NCBI GenBank assembly: GCA_019638615.1
Contig: JAHBTL010000003.1
Span: 231,440-295,439 of the forward strand
Direction of reading: 5' to 3'
DNA: 64,000 nucleotides
From: Chitinophagaceae bacterium
GTDB lineage: Bacteria > Bacteroidota > Bacteroidia > Chitinophagales > Chitinophagaceae
Shown: positions 34,515 through 43,873 of the stretch, piece after piece
How positions within the stretch are numbered: position 1 is the first letter of the stretch
How the letters are laid out: every line of letters starts with the position of its first letter
Made by a program: the position numbers and the translations under genes
Notes under the pieces: model-generated
What the model was told of the DNA's origin: nothing
The model's input: the letters and a program-made list of their open reading frames with translations, nothing else
Databases searched by the model: none

Positions 34515-36887
34515 TTATAATTTTATATTAATACCTGCCATAAAATTCCTTCCTGCCATCGGGAAATAATAATTTTCGTTTACTAACGCCCCCCCGTAAA
34601 TATAGCTGAAGGTATATCCGTTCGGCTCATAACGTTTATTGAAAATATTATTTACCTGCAGCACCAGGTTGATCTCACGGAATACAAATTTGTTGATCGT
34701 GTAAATGCTCCTGAAATCCTGTACATAAAAGGCATTCAGCTTCCTGCTTTCGTTGCCGGTATTATCAAGATATTGTTTGCTTACATACTTTGGTAGCAGG
34801 CTCAGTTCCCAGTTTTTAGCAGGAGCTATATTTACATTACCACCCGCTACAACGGCAGGAGAAAAGGAAATATCTACCGAACTGAAGTTTTCAGATTTCT
34901 GTCCACCGTTGTCATAATCATCGAACCATGCTGTAAAATCGCTTATCTTATTCCTGCTCAGCGCAATATTGCCGGCTATGTTTAACCAGCTCACCGGTTG
35001 CCATTTTACCTGCAGCTCAATGCCCATCCTGTAGCTTTCCGGGATATTGGTTCGCGTATAAGCGCCTACATCGTTGATCTTTCCTGTAGGTACCAGTTGA
35101 TTGCGGTACTTCATGTAATACAACGCGAGGTTCCAGTTAAATGTATGATACCGTTGCTCAATGCCCAGTTCAAAATCGTGTAGTGTTTCAAGGCGGGGCT
35201 GCTGTTCAGCGCCGGCTTCAAAATCATCCCTGTTGGGCTCCTTATTTGCCAGGGCATACGACAAATATCCTGACCAGTTGTTGTAGCTGTAGCTGATGCC
35301 CGCTTTGGGATTGATAAAATTGTATGTATTGTTCACTTTTATTTCCGGGTGTTCTCTGAAACCGTTCATATCGTACTGCGCCCTGCGGTATTGAATGTCT
35401 CCGAACAGTTCCCAGTTTGCGGCTATGCGTTGCTGTAATTTGGTATATATATTGAAATCGGTTTTTAGCGCATTCAGGTTATACCACTCATAATCTTTAG
35501 GAACACCTGTCTGTGCCCAGGGCAATTTACCGTAGTGTTTGCCATCGTATTGATTCCAGCCGCCTCCTGTGATCCATTGGGTTCCTTTGTTTTTATACTG
35601 GAGAGAAAAGATACTACCATAGTAATAATTATCCAGCCATAACTGGCGCACTATATCTGCAGCAGTGATGGTGGAATCGCCTATTATAACATCAGGAAGC
35701 CCGAATTCGGCCAAATCCCTGCCGGCTTTATACTGCTCATAGTATCCTTTGCCACGGGTCAGGAACAAGGCTGTGTTAAAGCTGAACCGGCTGTTGATCT
35801 CCTGGTTATAAAATAATTGGTAATGATCCTGCTTGTAATTATCGGTTTCGTTTTCATAAGGCGTCCCGGGTTTTTCCGTCCCGGCTGAGTTGTAAGTACG
35901 ATCAGTTTCCAGCTTGTCTTCGGGTATACCATTCCAGGCATGATAGGTTTTCTCTTTTCCTGAAAAAACATTCAGTCTTAATGAGGCTTTGCCTGTAAAC
36001 CAGGCGGCAGATACATAGTAGGATTTCAAATCGCTCGTTGCCCGGTCAATGTATCCGTCGCTGGTAACAGACGACAGGCGCGCGTCTACCGTAAATTTCC
36101 CATCTATCAGTCCCGTTCCCGCCTTAACGGTATTTTTCCAGGTGTTGAATGAACCATAGCTGTTATTGATCTCACCGTAGGCATTTTCAATAAACTCGTT
36201 GGTGCTCATGTTGATGGTGGCGCCGAAAGCACCGGCACCGTTGCTGCTCGTACCTACGCCGCGCTGCACCTGTATGCTGCTTACCGACGATATAAAGTCG
36301 GGCATATTTACAAAAAAGCTGCCTTGCGACTCCGCATCATTGTAAGGGATGCCATTGAGCGTTACGTTGATGCGTGTGGCATCTGTGCCGCGAATGCGCA
36401 TAGCCGTGTAGCCAATGCCGTTACCTGCATCCGAATTTACCACAACCGACGGCAGTTCATTCAAAACAAATGGCAGATCCCTGCCGGTATTGAGCGTTTC
36501 AATCTGCCGTTTGCTGAGGTTGCTTTTAGTGAAAGGCGCCCGCTCACCTGCCCTCACCCCTTTTATTTCAATGGGCTGGAGCATAAGCTGCAATTTTTCG
36601 AGACTGATGGTGGAGATTTCCGTATTTGCTGTATTGAGTTGTACAGTGATCTGCCGGTACCCGATTGCTGATATGGTAGCAGAATATGCACCTGGCCGGA
36701 GACCCGAAAAACGGAACTCACCGGTTTCATTGCTGGCAGTTGCCTGGCTCGCTGAAAGAGCGACTGTGGCACCGGCTACGGGGAGATTGGTTTCTTTTTC
36801 AATAATCTTGCCCCTGACAAAAGATTGCGCGGATGCGCTTACAGATGTTAATAAAAACGCTGTTACAATAGCATACCATTGTTTCAT
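34515..36887 (-). CDS. TonB-dependent receptor, probably for thiamine
   Basis: 790 residues from ATG 36887 (MKQWYAIV, signal peptide to ASAQ); an upstream in-frame ATG lies in the leader and lacks a signal. Layout: carboxypeptidase-regulatory-like domain (about 20-100), plug domain with TGRDLPFVLNELPSVVVNSD and GTDATRINVTLNGIPYNDAE, then the 22-strand barrel ending in the terminal Leu motif NFMAGINIKL. A TPP riboswitch stands in its leader, so the gene should be shut when thiamine pyrophosphate is plentiful. Together these point to outer-membrane uptake of thiamine or a precursor, as in other Bacteroidota. No thi gene or inner-membrane transporter is adjacent. Confidence 0.88.
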   Translation of the reverse strand: MKQWYAIVTAFLLTSVSASAQSFVRGKIIEKETNLPVAGATVALSASQATASNETGEFRFSGLRPGAYSATISAIGYRQITVQLNTANTEISTISLEKLQLMLQPIEIKGVRAGERAPFTKSNLSKRQIETLNTGRDLPFVLNELPSVVVNSDAGNGIGYTAMRIRGTDATRINVTLNGIPYNDAESQGSFFVNMPDFISSVSSIQVQRGVGTSSNGAGAFGATINMSTNEFIENAYGEINNSYGSFNTWKNTVKAGTGLIDGKFTVDARLSSVTSDGYIDRATSDLKSYYVSAAWFTGKASLRLNVFSGKEKTYHAWNGIPEDKLETDRTYNSAGTEKPGTPYENETDNYKQDHYQLFYNQEINSRFSFNTALFLTRGKGYYEQYKAGRDLAEFGLPDVIIGDSTITAADIVRQLWLDNYYYGSIFSLQYKNKGTQWITGGGWNQYDGKHYGKLPWAQTGVPKDYEWYNLNALKTDFNIYTKLQQRIAANWELFGDIQYRRAQYDMNGFREHPEIKVNNTYNFINPKAGISYSYNNWSGYLSYALANKEPNRDDFEAGAEQQPRLETLHDFELGIEQRYHTFNWNLALYYMKYRNQLVPTGKINDVGAYTRTNIPESYRMGIELQVKWQPVSWLNIAGNIALSRNKISDFTAWFDDYDNGGQKSENFSSVDISFSPAVVAGGNVNIAPAKNWELSLLPKYVSKQYLDNTGNESRKLNAFYVQDFRSIYTINKFVFREINLVLQVNNIFNKRYEPNGYTFSYIYGGALVNENYYFPMAGRNFMAGINIKL

Positions 36888-36984
36888 TTCTGTTTTTGTT
36901 GTCGGCCGCCAACGTGCATATGTATCCTGCACTCACTTGTTATTGGCCGGGTTTACAAAAACAGGAAAGGAGAGATGTGAGGAC

Positions 36985-37075
36985 TCGTCCTTCCCTGCGC
37001 AGGCATTACCCTGATCAGGTTCTACGGGTTTGATCTCAGCCCTCCGATATGGATCGGAGAACACCCCGGGAATCA
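36985..37075 (-). ncRNA. TPP riboswitch (THI element)
   Basis: On the minus strand the conserved core is complete: CCCGGGGTGTTC, then the variable stem CTCCGAT/ATCGGAG, then GGGCTGAGATC, ACCCGTAGAACCTGATCAGG, GTAATGCC and GCGCAGGGA. The match to the thi-box consensus (GGGGTG, CTGAGA, ACCTGATC, GGTAATGCC) is very good. It lies about 95 bases upstream of the TonB receptor ATG. Confidence 0.95.
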
Positions 37076-37118
37076 CTGAGGTTAAAAAACAAACTTTAAC
37101 CGCGGTTGTTTGTAGATG

Positions 37119-37151
37119 CAAAGTTAAGGGAGTTTTAAAATAATTTCCAAA
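37119..37151 (-). promoter_or_regulatory. Promoter of the TPP riboswitch transcript
   Basis: Minus-strand -7 box TAACTTTG at 37119-37126 and TTTG at 37148-37151 (spacer 21). The transcript would begin near 37112, some 35-40 bases before the riboswitch core. Confidence 0.55.
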
Positions 37152-37246
37152 TACTGTAACTTTTGTCCTTGTCAGGCGTAATATGTATTGTTGCCGCAGC
37201 AGAAAATCCCTGTGCAGCCAATAGCTTATCAGTTAAATATAAACAA

Positions 37247-37966
37247 ATGAAGAAATTATTGTTTTTGATATGCAGCGCATTGGCGGTAATGCTGGTAAAC
37301 GCGCAGGATGTGTATGTGAACGATAAAAACGCCCAGCCCCGCAAGGTTTCCGGATCTTTTTTGAGCATTTCCGTTTCGGGCTCTATAGACCTGTATGCCT
37401 CGCAAAGCGACGAAGAAGTGGTGGTGGTAAGCGCTTCGGAAACGAAATACCGCGACCGGATCATTGCAGAAGTGGTGGATGGTACCCTCAAAATTTACTA
37501 TAATGATAAAGGTTTGCAATGGAGCAGCGGTAGCAAGAACCTGAAGGCTTATGTATCGTTCAAAGCCATCAGCAAATTAAGCGCATCCGGTGCATCGGAT
37601 ATATATGTGAACGGAGTGATCAAAGGCGATGTATTAAAGCTCACCCTGTCGGGCAGCAGCGATTTTAAAGGAGCCGTGGACGTAAACAAGCTTACACTGG
37701 ATCAAAGCGGCAGCTCCGATTCAAGGATCAGCGGCAGAACCGGTTCCCTATCCATAAACGTGAGTGGGGTCAGTGATGTGAAAGGCTACGACCTGGTAAG
37801 CGAATACTGCGAAGCGGTAGCCAGCGGCGCCAGCGACATACAGATCACCGTAACCAAAGAGCTCACAGCTACCGCCAGCGGCGCCAGTGATATCTACTAC
37901 AAGGGAGAAGGCATCACCCGCAATATCAAAAGCAGCGGCACCAGCTCGGTGGCAAGGAGAGAGTAG
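37247..37966 (+). CDS. Exported GIN-domain (DUF2807) protein
   Basis: 239 residues from ATG 37247 (MKKLLFLICSALAVMLVNAQ, signal peptide); the frame before it has no start context. The DUF2807 beta-helix of Bacteroidota is clear: GSIDLYASQSDEEVVVVSAS and repeated turns SGASDIYVNGVIKGDVLKL, SGSSDFKGAVDV, SGVSDVKGYDL, SGASDIQITVTKELTA, SGASDIYYKGEG. Each turn carries an SG(A/S)SD motif, giving about six rungs. The role is unknown, probably structural or binding on the periplasmic or cell-surface side. It is divergent from the thiamine receptor. Confidence 0.88.
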   Translation: MKKLLFLICSALAVMLVNAQDVYVNDKNAQPRKVSGSFLSISVSGSIDLYASQSDEEVVVVSASETKYRDRIIAEVVDGTLKIYYNDKGLQWSSGSKNLKAYVSFKAISKLSASGASDIYVNGVIKGDVLKLTLSGSSDFKGAVDVNKLTLDQSGSSDSRISGRTGSLSINVSGVSDVKGYDLVSEYCEAVASGASDIQITVTKELTATASGASDIYYKGEGITRNIKSSGTSSVARRE

Positions 37967-37993
37967 GGGAAATGAAAAGTTAAAACAGGAGCT

Positions 37994-39001
37994 TTATCCT
38001 AAAAGCTTATAGAAAAACGGCTTGTTCCTTATTATTACCGGACTTAATTGCCACAATCTGATCAGGTTACCGGAAAAACGGAAAATTTTCCCGTATTCTG
38101 AAAATGGGTTTTCCAGGCGTATCAAGTGATGTATAAAAGACAATGCCAGCCAGAGCGGAACTGTAAGTGTATAAAGGAAGAGGTGCAGCAGGAACCACTG
38201 GATGCCAAATTGTTTTCTTATTCTGACAAAGATAGAGACTATTATCTGTAACCCTTTTTTATCTGTAAGATTATAATATCCCAAACCCGACGATCCAAAA
38301 GTTGTATTTGCCGATTCGCCCTGTAAGTGGATGATATTGTATTGCCCGAAAATGCAGAGTTTACCGGTTTTCTTTAATCTGCTGCACCATTCGGCTTCTT
38401 CAGCATATAAAAAGAAATCTTCGTCAAGTAATCCGGCTTTGTTGATAGCTTCCTTTTTCACCATCAGGAACGCCCCGTTTATCCAATCTACTTCTACCGT
38501 GTTTTTTGCATCGGGTATATTCGGTTTTTTTGTCTTTAATGTATAGCCCAGCCATCGTATAAAGCTTCCAACATAAGGTAAAGGGAGTAAATAGTTCAAT
38601 CCGCCTCTGATCACAAAATTTCCCGAAATCTGCGGAGAACCGTCTTTATTGAGTAGCTGTACACCACAGGCGATATATTCCGATTTTGAAAACGTTAGGT
38701 AACAGTTTTCAATTGCATTATGAAAATCTAAAGTGTCTGAGTTTAAGAGCAGGACAGTATCAGCTTTTGCCAGTTGTATACCCACATTGTTCGCTCTGGC
38801 AAAGCCACTATTATAATGCATCTGTATCCAGCGAACAGAGGGATGCGCCCCGGTAATCATATCTTCGCTATTATCGCCAGAAGCGTTGTCAATTACCAAT
38901 ATCTCAAATTGTACGCGTTGATTTTTTGGATAAAAGCTCGAAATGCAATCAGTGACAAGCTGTGGGGTTCGATAATTTACTATGATGATGCTTAAGTTCA
39001 T
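37994..39001 (-). CDS. Glycosyltransferase family 2 (rhamnosyltransferase-like)
   Basis: 335 residues. GT-A domain: SIIIVNYRTPQLVTDCISSF, EILVIDNASGDNSED, GFARANNVGI, the metal motif LLLNSDTLDF, and the acceptor region DWINGAFLMVKKEAI with DEDFFLYAEEAEWCSRLK. The C-terminal part has one or two hydrophobic stretches (FLLHLFLYTLTVPLWLALSF) that attach it to the membrane. It resembles transferases that add deoxyhexoses to lipid-linked glycans. It is the last gene of the CDP-sugar operon, 3 bases after the other transferase. Confidence 0.9.
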   Translation of the reverse strand: MNLSIIIVNYRTPQLVTDCISSFYPKNQRVQFEILVIDNASGDNSEDMITGAHPSVRWIQMHYNSGFARANNVGIQLAKADTVLLLNSDTLDFHNAIENCYLTFSKSEYIACGVQLLNKDGSPQISGNFVIRGGLNYLLPLPYVGSFIRWLGYTLKTKKPNIPDAKNTVEVDWINGAFLMVKKEAINKAGLLDEDFFLYAEEAEWCSRLKKTGKLCIFGQYNIIHLQGESANTTFGSSGLGYYNLTDKKGLQIIVSIFVRIRKQFGIQWFLLHLFLYTLTVPLWLALSFIHHLIRLENPFSEYGKIFRFSGNLIRLWQLSPVIIRNKPFFYKLLG

Positions 39002-39004
39002 AGC

Positions 39005-40030
39005 CTAGTTAGATTGCTTTTTACGGTAATATTCAAGAATAAATTGGATAATTTTGTTTAATTGTTCTTTGTTATCATTATAGGCCACTATCTTTTTCGA
39101 CCTGTATTTATTTACATGCGACTTTATAAAGCTGAATGGGAAGAAATTCAATTTGTCAGAAAGTAAAAACCAAACCATCCACGTTTTTAAACGGCTTTTT
39201 ACGTATAGATGGGGGGGGAGTATAAAGTGCCTAGCGTATGTTTCTAAAGCACTACTTAAATTGGATCTAATAAATTTATGTTCTTTACCTGTTTTTTGCG
39301 CGATGACCGAGGATTGCTGATCTAATAAATTTTCGTACTCATTACGAATGTCCTGTTTGGTAAAAATTTTATCAATATTTGTTATACCTGCCTGTGGAAT
39401 ACCAATGTATTCCCGTACCTGATATAAATCTGCAAAAGCCATTACTTTCCCGGCTATCAATGGATACAGTCCTGATATATATTCATACAACAAAAGATTT
39501 TGGGTTTTCTCTGTATTTAAAAAAGCTGTTTTTAGCACTTCTGTTCTGTGCAACCCGTAATAAACAGTCCTGTAATTGTTAAAAAATGCCCGAACCCTGT
39601 TAAAAGGATCTTCCTCATTAATATGATATTCCACTTGGCCTTTATATACAGGAGCCAATCCAATTTTAGTATTGTTACTTATTAATGAAAAGTAAACTAC
39701 AGATCCCATCGCCACACTATAATCCGCATTCTTTTCGAGGAAGTCAACACATTTCAGCAACGTGTCTGCAACGGTAAAATCATCATCTGCGCACATGACA
39801 ATATACGGTGTTTTAACATGTAGCAAGGACGATGGCAGCTTGGTGGAATAGGAAGCCCCGGGGAAATGGAGATATTCAATTTTGGGATACAGGGATAATT
39901 GTTCAAAAGGCTCAGCCGTGCTGTCGGCCACAATAATATGAATATCCCATTTGCTATAATAAGCAAGAGACCTTGAAAGATAGCTGTGCCTGTTATGTGT
40001 AGGTATAAGTAAAGTAAGTTTGTCTGTCAT
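39005..40030 (-). CDS. Glycosyltransferase family 2 (TIGR00180-like)
   Basis: 341 residues. N-terminal GT-A domain: LTLLIPTHNRHSYLSRSLAY, HIIVADSTAEPFEQL, the metal motif VMCADDDFT, and DTLLKCVDFLEKNADY. This is the TIGR00180-type glycosyltransferase with an extended C-terminal helical part (about 190-341). It sits eighth in the nine-gene CDP-sugar operon, 40 bases after the methyltransferase-like gene, and likely adds one sugar of the repeat unit; donor and acceptor are unknown. Confidence 0.85.
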   Translation of the reverse strand: MTDKLTLLIPTHNRHSYLSRSLAYYSKWDIHIIVADSTAEPFEQLSLYPKIEYLHFPGASYSTKLPSSLLHVKTPYIVMCADDDFTVADTLLKCVDFLEKNADYSVAMGSVVYFSLISNNTKIGLAPVYKGQVEYHINEEDPFNRVRAFFNNYRTVYYGLHRTEVLKTAFLNTEKTQNLLLYEYISGLYPLIAGKVMAFADLYQVREYIGIPQAGITNIDKIFTKQDIRNEYENLLDQQSSVIAQKTGKEHKFIRSNLSSALETYARHFILPPHLYVKSRLKTWMVWFLLSDKLNFFPFSFIKSHVNKYRSKKIVAYNDNKEQLNKIIQFILEYYRKKQSN

Positions 40031-40070
40031 TCAGCTTCATATTAAAAACTGCCTTATGATCCTTTCTTGC

Positions 40071-40805
40071 TTAGCTAATCCGCTTGAGGTATCCACCAGG
40101 CGCTACGCTTATGATTAGCTTGGCATCTATTGATTCATCTACTTTAAAATCAGCATTCTTTTTTAAGAATGCCTCTGCTGCTGTTTTGGGACTGTTACCT
40201 TTTCCCCAGGGTCTGCTTCCCCAATCGTAATCGGCAGGCATATCTTCAACTACTGTATCAAAAACTATCGCATACGAGCCTTTGCTCACAAAAGGGCTGT
40301 ATAGTTCAAGTTCTTTCAATACATGGTCATGCGTATGGTTGGAGTCTAAAACCACCAAAATGTTCTTTTTCCCTTCTGCATGCACCTTTACTTTGTCGAT
40401 GATCTCATTGCTGATGGAAGAGCCTTCCAGTATTTTTATGCGTTTGAACATAGGATGGTTTTCAATCTCCTTTTTATTATGCGCACGAATATCAATGTCT
40501 ATACCCAAAATCTCTCCCTTGCCGATCAATTCAAGCAGCGAAGCGTAAAAAATCAAAGAACCTCCATGTGCAATCCCTGTTTCTATAATAAGGTCCGGCT
40601 GAATATTCCATATTATTTCCTGCATCGCTATCATATCCTGCGGATATTGGATAATGGGTCTTCCCATCCAGCTAAAATTATAGGAATAGCCAGCCTTAAC
40701 AGATTCAAGAAAAAAATCATCGGCAAGCTTTTTTAGCTTCTTGTTTTGAAGCTGTCTGTCTAATCTTTCCAACTTTTCTTCTTCAAATTTTTTTATTGGA
40801 TCCAT
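40071..40805 (-). CDS. CmcI/cephalosporin-hydroxylase-type SAM methyltransferase
   Basis: 244 residues of the family named after CmcI: FNFSWMGRPIIQYPQDM, DLIIETGIAHGGSLIFYASL (SAM loop), GIDIDIRAHNKKEI, VVLDSNHTHDHVLKELELY and the metal-binding FDTVVEDMPADYDWGSRPW region. Members act as O-methyltransferases on sugars (rhamnosyl O-methyltransferases) as well as on cephem antibiotics. Inside a sugar operon O-methylation of the glycan is the likely role. Gaps of 43 and 40 bases separate it from its neighbours, the largest in this operon. Confidence 0.85.
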   Translation of the reverse strand: MDPIKKFEEEKLERLDRQLQNKKLKKLADDFFLESVKAGYSYNFSWMGRPIIQYPQDMIAMQEIIWNIQPDLIIETGIAHGGSLIFYASLLELIGKGEILGIDIDIRAHNKKEIENHPMFKRIKILEGSSISNEIIDKVKVHAEGKKNILVVLDSNHTHDHVLKELELYSPFVSKGSYAIVFDTVVEDMPADYDWGSRPWGKGNSPKTAAEAFLKKNADFKVDESIDAKLIISVAPGGYLKRIS

Positions 40806-40848
40806 TTTCTTTTCGTTTTAAATTATAAAATAGCCGATCTCCTGGCCA

Positions 40849-41514
40849 TTACAGGGTATCTCCTGATTGATATTTTGTTTCATTGTATTTAATGATTCCT
40901 GCGGGGTTTCCCGCAACAACCGCATAATCCGGTACATCTTTTGTGACAACAGCCCCCGCTCCAACTGTTGCCCAGCAACCAATTTTAATTCTTGGCAACA
41001 CAGTACAGTTGGTTCCCAAAAAAGCACCGTCATTCACTAAAACTTTTCCCGCAAGGCATGCGCGTGGAGCAAAAAAAACGGTATTCCCTATCACACATTC
41101 ATGTGCAATTACAGTGCCTGTATTGATAGCACAGTTATTTCCAATGGATACGTTTGCCTGGAGCACTACGTTCTCCTCGATTGTATTTCCTACTCCCATC
41201 TGTACCATTTTCAGATTAACTTCAGGGTGGACGCAGTTAGTAAAAAGGGCTTTTTTTTGTGATAAAAATAACGATGTTTCATAGCGAAGAACAGTATTTC
41301 TGGTTATCAGGTTTACAAAATGAACGTTCTTTTCAATCAGGGAATTAACTATTTCAAAACCGCCTAATACTTTGTAACCAAAAAAGTCATGGTGGTGTTT
41401 GCTTATATCATTGTCTATAAACCCCAATACATTAAATTCATTAGAAGAGATTCTAATATCCTGTAATGTTTTGCAGATTTGCGGGTTATTGGCTCCTAAA
41501 AAAACAACATTCAT
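40849..41514 (-). CDS. NeuD/PglD-like sugar acetyltransferase
   Basis: 221 residues. The N-terminal Rossmann-like domain (MNVVFLGANNPQICKTLQDI) is followed by a left-handed beta helix built of hexad repeats: IEENVVLQANVSIGNNCAIN, GTVIAHECVIGN, DGAFLGTNCTVLPRIKIGCW and GAGAVVTKDVPDYAVVAGNP. The closing PAGII is typical. Such enzymes N-acetylate 4-amino sugars with acetyl-CoA, as PglD and PerB do. The gene follows the aminotransferase by four bases, which supports N-acylation of its product. Confidence 0.88.
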   Translation of the reverse strand: MNVVFLGANNPQICKTLQDIRISSNEFNVLGFIDNDISKHHHDFFGYKVLGGFEIVNSLIEKNVHFVNLITRNTVLRYETSLFLSQKKALFTNCVHPEVNLKMVQMGVGNTIEENVVLQANVSIGNNCAINTGTVIAHECVIGNTVFFAPRACLAGKVLVNDGAFLGTNCTVLPRIKIGCWATVGAGAVVTKDVPDYAVVAGNPAGIIKYNETKYQSGDTL

Positions 41515-41518
41515 TTGC

Positions 41519-42640
41519 TTAATTGTTATTTAGTGCAACAAATTCAGTTATTGTATCAACTACATATTTTGCTTCTTCATATTTCATATCATGATAGCTT
41601 GGCAGGTTAATTCCTCTTTCATAGATTGAATAGGATACGGCATTGTTGCAGGGATTGAACATCGGGAGAGAAGATAATGGATAAAAGAATGGCCTGCTGT
41701 CAATATTCTTTTCCTTCATATAAGCAAAGAGTTTTTCCCTGTCTAAAGCCACACTTTCATCGAACAGTACCGTAGGCATCCAATAGCTGTTTTTTGTATG
41801 TGGATATTCCGGGTTCAGCATGTAATGCCGGCTTGTAAGTTCATGTTTATACCATGAAAATATTTCTCTTTTTTTAGCGATTAGCTCGACGGCCCGCTCC
41901 AACTGAGCGCAACCCATGGCAGCCTGAAGGTTGCTCATTTTGTATTTGTAGCCGTAATTTTCCATCCAAAAAGCCCTCCCTTTTTTAGGATCCCTGCCAT
42001 GGTCATTAAGGATTTTTGCTTTTTCAAAAACTTCTTTTTGATTGGTTACTAACATGCCGCCTTCTCCTGTAGAAATTGTTTTTGTTCCATGAAAAGAGAA
42101 AACGCCTGCATCACCAATACTACCTGCCTTTTTCCCTTTGTATTCCGACCCCCAGCCTTCTGCCGCATCCTCCAGAACCCGGAGGTTGTATTTTTTTGCA
42201 ATTTCCATTATGGCGTCCATTTCAACGAGGTTGCCATACAAATGAACTACGATGACGGCTTTTGTTTTAGGGGTAATCGCTGCTGCAACTTTTGCCGGAT
42301 CAATACACCATGTATCAGGCAATACGTCAACGAACACAGGCTTAGCGCCTATATATAGCACAGGTTCTACAGACGCTATCCATGTAATATCAGGAACAAT
42401 TACTTCATCTCCTTCTTTAACGCCTAAAGCCATTAGTGCCAGATGAATGGCGCCTGTGCAGGAAGACGTAGCCAGCGCATATTGATTGCCTTGGAAACCG
42501 GCAAAATCTTTTTCGAACCTATGAATATAGTCATAGCATTTACTGCCCCACCCGGTTTGTATGGCATCATTCACATATTCTATTTCCAGGGTAGAAACAG
42601 AAGGTCTGGTAATAGGTATCTTTTTTTTATACGGATCCAT
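41519..42640 (-). CDS. DegT/DnrJ/EryC1/StrS sugar aminotransferase
   Basis: 373 residues, PLP-dependent. The internal-aldimine Lys is present (SFHGTKTISTGEGG, Lys187), so it is an aminotransferase and not an RfbH-type 3-dehydrase, which has His there. Other family motifs: ATSSCTGAIHLALMALG, GDEVIVPDITWIAS, VVHLYGNLVEMDAI and EDAAEGWGSEYKGK. The sequence is closest by eye to GDP-perosamine synthases, which aminate C4 of a 4-keto-6-deoxyhexose. The operon supplies a CDP-4-keto-6-deoxy sugar, so the likely product is a CDP-4-amino-4,6-dideoxyhexose. Confidence 0.9.
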   Translation of the reverse strand: MDPYKKKIPITRPSVSTLEIEYVNDAIQTGWGSKCYDYIHRFEKDFAGFQGNQYALATSSCTGAIHLALMALGVKEGDEVIVPDITWIASVEPVLYIGAKPVFVDVLPDTWCIDPAKVAAAITPKTKAVIVVHLYGNLVEMDAIMEIAKKYNLRVLEDAAEGWGSEYKGKKAGSIGDAGVFSFHGTKTISTGEGGMLVTNQKEVFEKAKILNDHGRDPKKGRAFWMENYGYKYKMSNLQAAMGCAQLERAVELIAKKREIFSWYKHELTSRHYMLNPEYPHTKNSYWMPTVLFDESVALDREKLFAYMKEKNIDSRPFFYPLSSLPMFNPCNNAVSYSIYERGINLPSYHDMKYEEAKYVVDTITEFVALNNN

Positions 42641-42643
42641 TGA

Positions 42644-43873
42644 TTATATGATTATAAGTTCCGGTATTGCCATAACAAATTTACAATCCCATTCTTTTAC
42701 GTAAGAAAGTTGTTGGATAATTTCATCTTTCAGATTCCATGGCAGTATTATTATATAATCAGGTCGTTCCTTTTTTAAATGCTGCTCGTCAACAACAGGA
42801 ATATGGCTTGCCGGCAGCCACTTGGTTTGCTTATGCGGATTGGCATCTGCCACAAAGCTTACAAGGTCGTTTTTAATACCACAAAAATTAAGTAAAGTGT
42901 TCCCTTTGGCTGCAGCGCCGTATGCTGCTACTTTTTTAACTGCTCTCTTGCATGTAACTAAAAATTCAATAAGATCAACTTTTACCTTTAATGCCTTTGA
43001 TTGAAAGCCGTTGTAATAGTCCAGGCTATTCAACCCTTTATCTGCTTCCTTTTTAAGTAATGCAGCTACATTATTGGTTATAGGGTTGCTGTTATCTCCT
43101 TTGTGCTTACCATAAATACGCAACGATCCTCCGTGCGTGGGAATTTCTTCCACGTCAAACAGATCCAGTTCCTGGGAAGCAAATATTTTCTGTACAGTAG
43201 TGAAGGATAAATAAGAGAAGTGCTCGTGATAGATGGTATCGAATTGATTGTTTTCGACCAACTGTGCCAGGTGAGGAAACTCCATCGTAATAACTCCGCC
43301 CGGGGCAAGAACGAGTTTCATCCCTCCAACAAAATCAATGATATCAGGAACATGCGCCAGCACATTGTTTCCCAGCAATAAGTCTGCTTTAATATTTTTG
43401 CCTGCTAATTTTTCAGCCAGCTTTACGCCAAAAAAATCTACAATGGTTTCTATTCCCTTTTGTTGGGCCACCTGCGCCGTATTTGCAGTGGGCTCAATGC
43501 CCAGAACGGGGATTCCTTTTTCATGAAAATATTGTAACAGGTAGCCGTCGTTAGAAGCGATTTCTATTACTCTGGAAGCTTTGTTTAAGCCGAACCTTCC
43601 GGTCATTTTTTCGGAATAAGCTTTTGCATGCTTCAGCCAACTGGTTGAATAAGATGAGAAGTATACATAGTCGTTGTTAAAAATGGCATCAGACTTTTTA
43701 TACTCATCTATCTGCACCAGGAAACAATGGTGACAGGTATATACTTTAAGCGGATAAAAGGTTTCCGGTTCATTCAATTGTTCCCTGGTAAGAAAAGAAT
43801 TGGAAGCAGGAGCATTGATAAGATCAATGAAAACATGCTTAAGCTCCGTTTTACAAAACCGGCATTGCATCAT
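42644..43873 (-). CDS. Sugar C-methyltransferase (TylC3-like)
   Basis: 409 residues in the three-part layout of NDP-hexose C-methyltransferases: an N-terminal zinc-binding part (CRFC at 4-7 and CHHC), a SAM domain (RVIEIASNDGYLLQYFHEKG, DLLLGNNVLAHVPDIIDFVG with the HEHFSYLS catalytic region) and a C-terminal Rossmann-like domain (AAYGAAAKGNTLLNFCGI, DANPHKQTKWLPASHIPV). These enzymes methylate C3 of a 4-keto sugar nucleotide. The ATG directly follows the stop codon of the epimerase gene. It predicts a branched sugar. Confidence 0.9.
   Translation of the reverse strand: MMQCRFCKTELKHVFIDLINAPASNSFLTREQLNEPETFYPLKVYTCHHCFLVQIDEYKKSDAIFNNDYVYFSSYSTSWLKHAKAYSEKMTGRFGLNKASRVIEIASNDGYLLQYFHEKGIPVLGIEPTANTAQVAQQKGIETIVDFFGVKLAEKLAGKNIKADLLLGNNVLAHVPDIIDFVGGMKLVLAPGGVITMEFPHLAQLVENNQFDTIYHEHFSYLSFTTVQKIFASQELDLFDVEEIPTHGGSLRIYGKHKGDNSNPITNNVAALLKKEADKGLNSLDYYNGFQSKALKVKVDLIEFLVTCKRAVKKVAAYGAAAKGNTLLNFCGIKNDLVSFVADANPHKQTKWLPASHIPVVDEQHLKKERPDYIIILPWNLKDEIIQQLSYVKEWDCKFVMAIPELIII

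Noticed and set aside
36415-37014. 199-codon frame on the + strand overlapping the TonB receptor and riboswitch
   Set aside because: It is antisense to the receptor signal and plug domain and to the TPP riboswitch; no protein features.
41519-42640. RfbH-type CDP-6-deoxy-4-hexulose 3-dehydrase
   Set aside because: RfbH has His at the PLP lysine position and an iron-sulfur site; this protein keeps the Lys (HGTKTIS) and lacks the cysteines.
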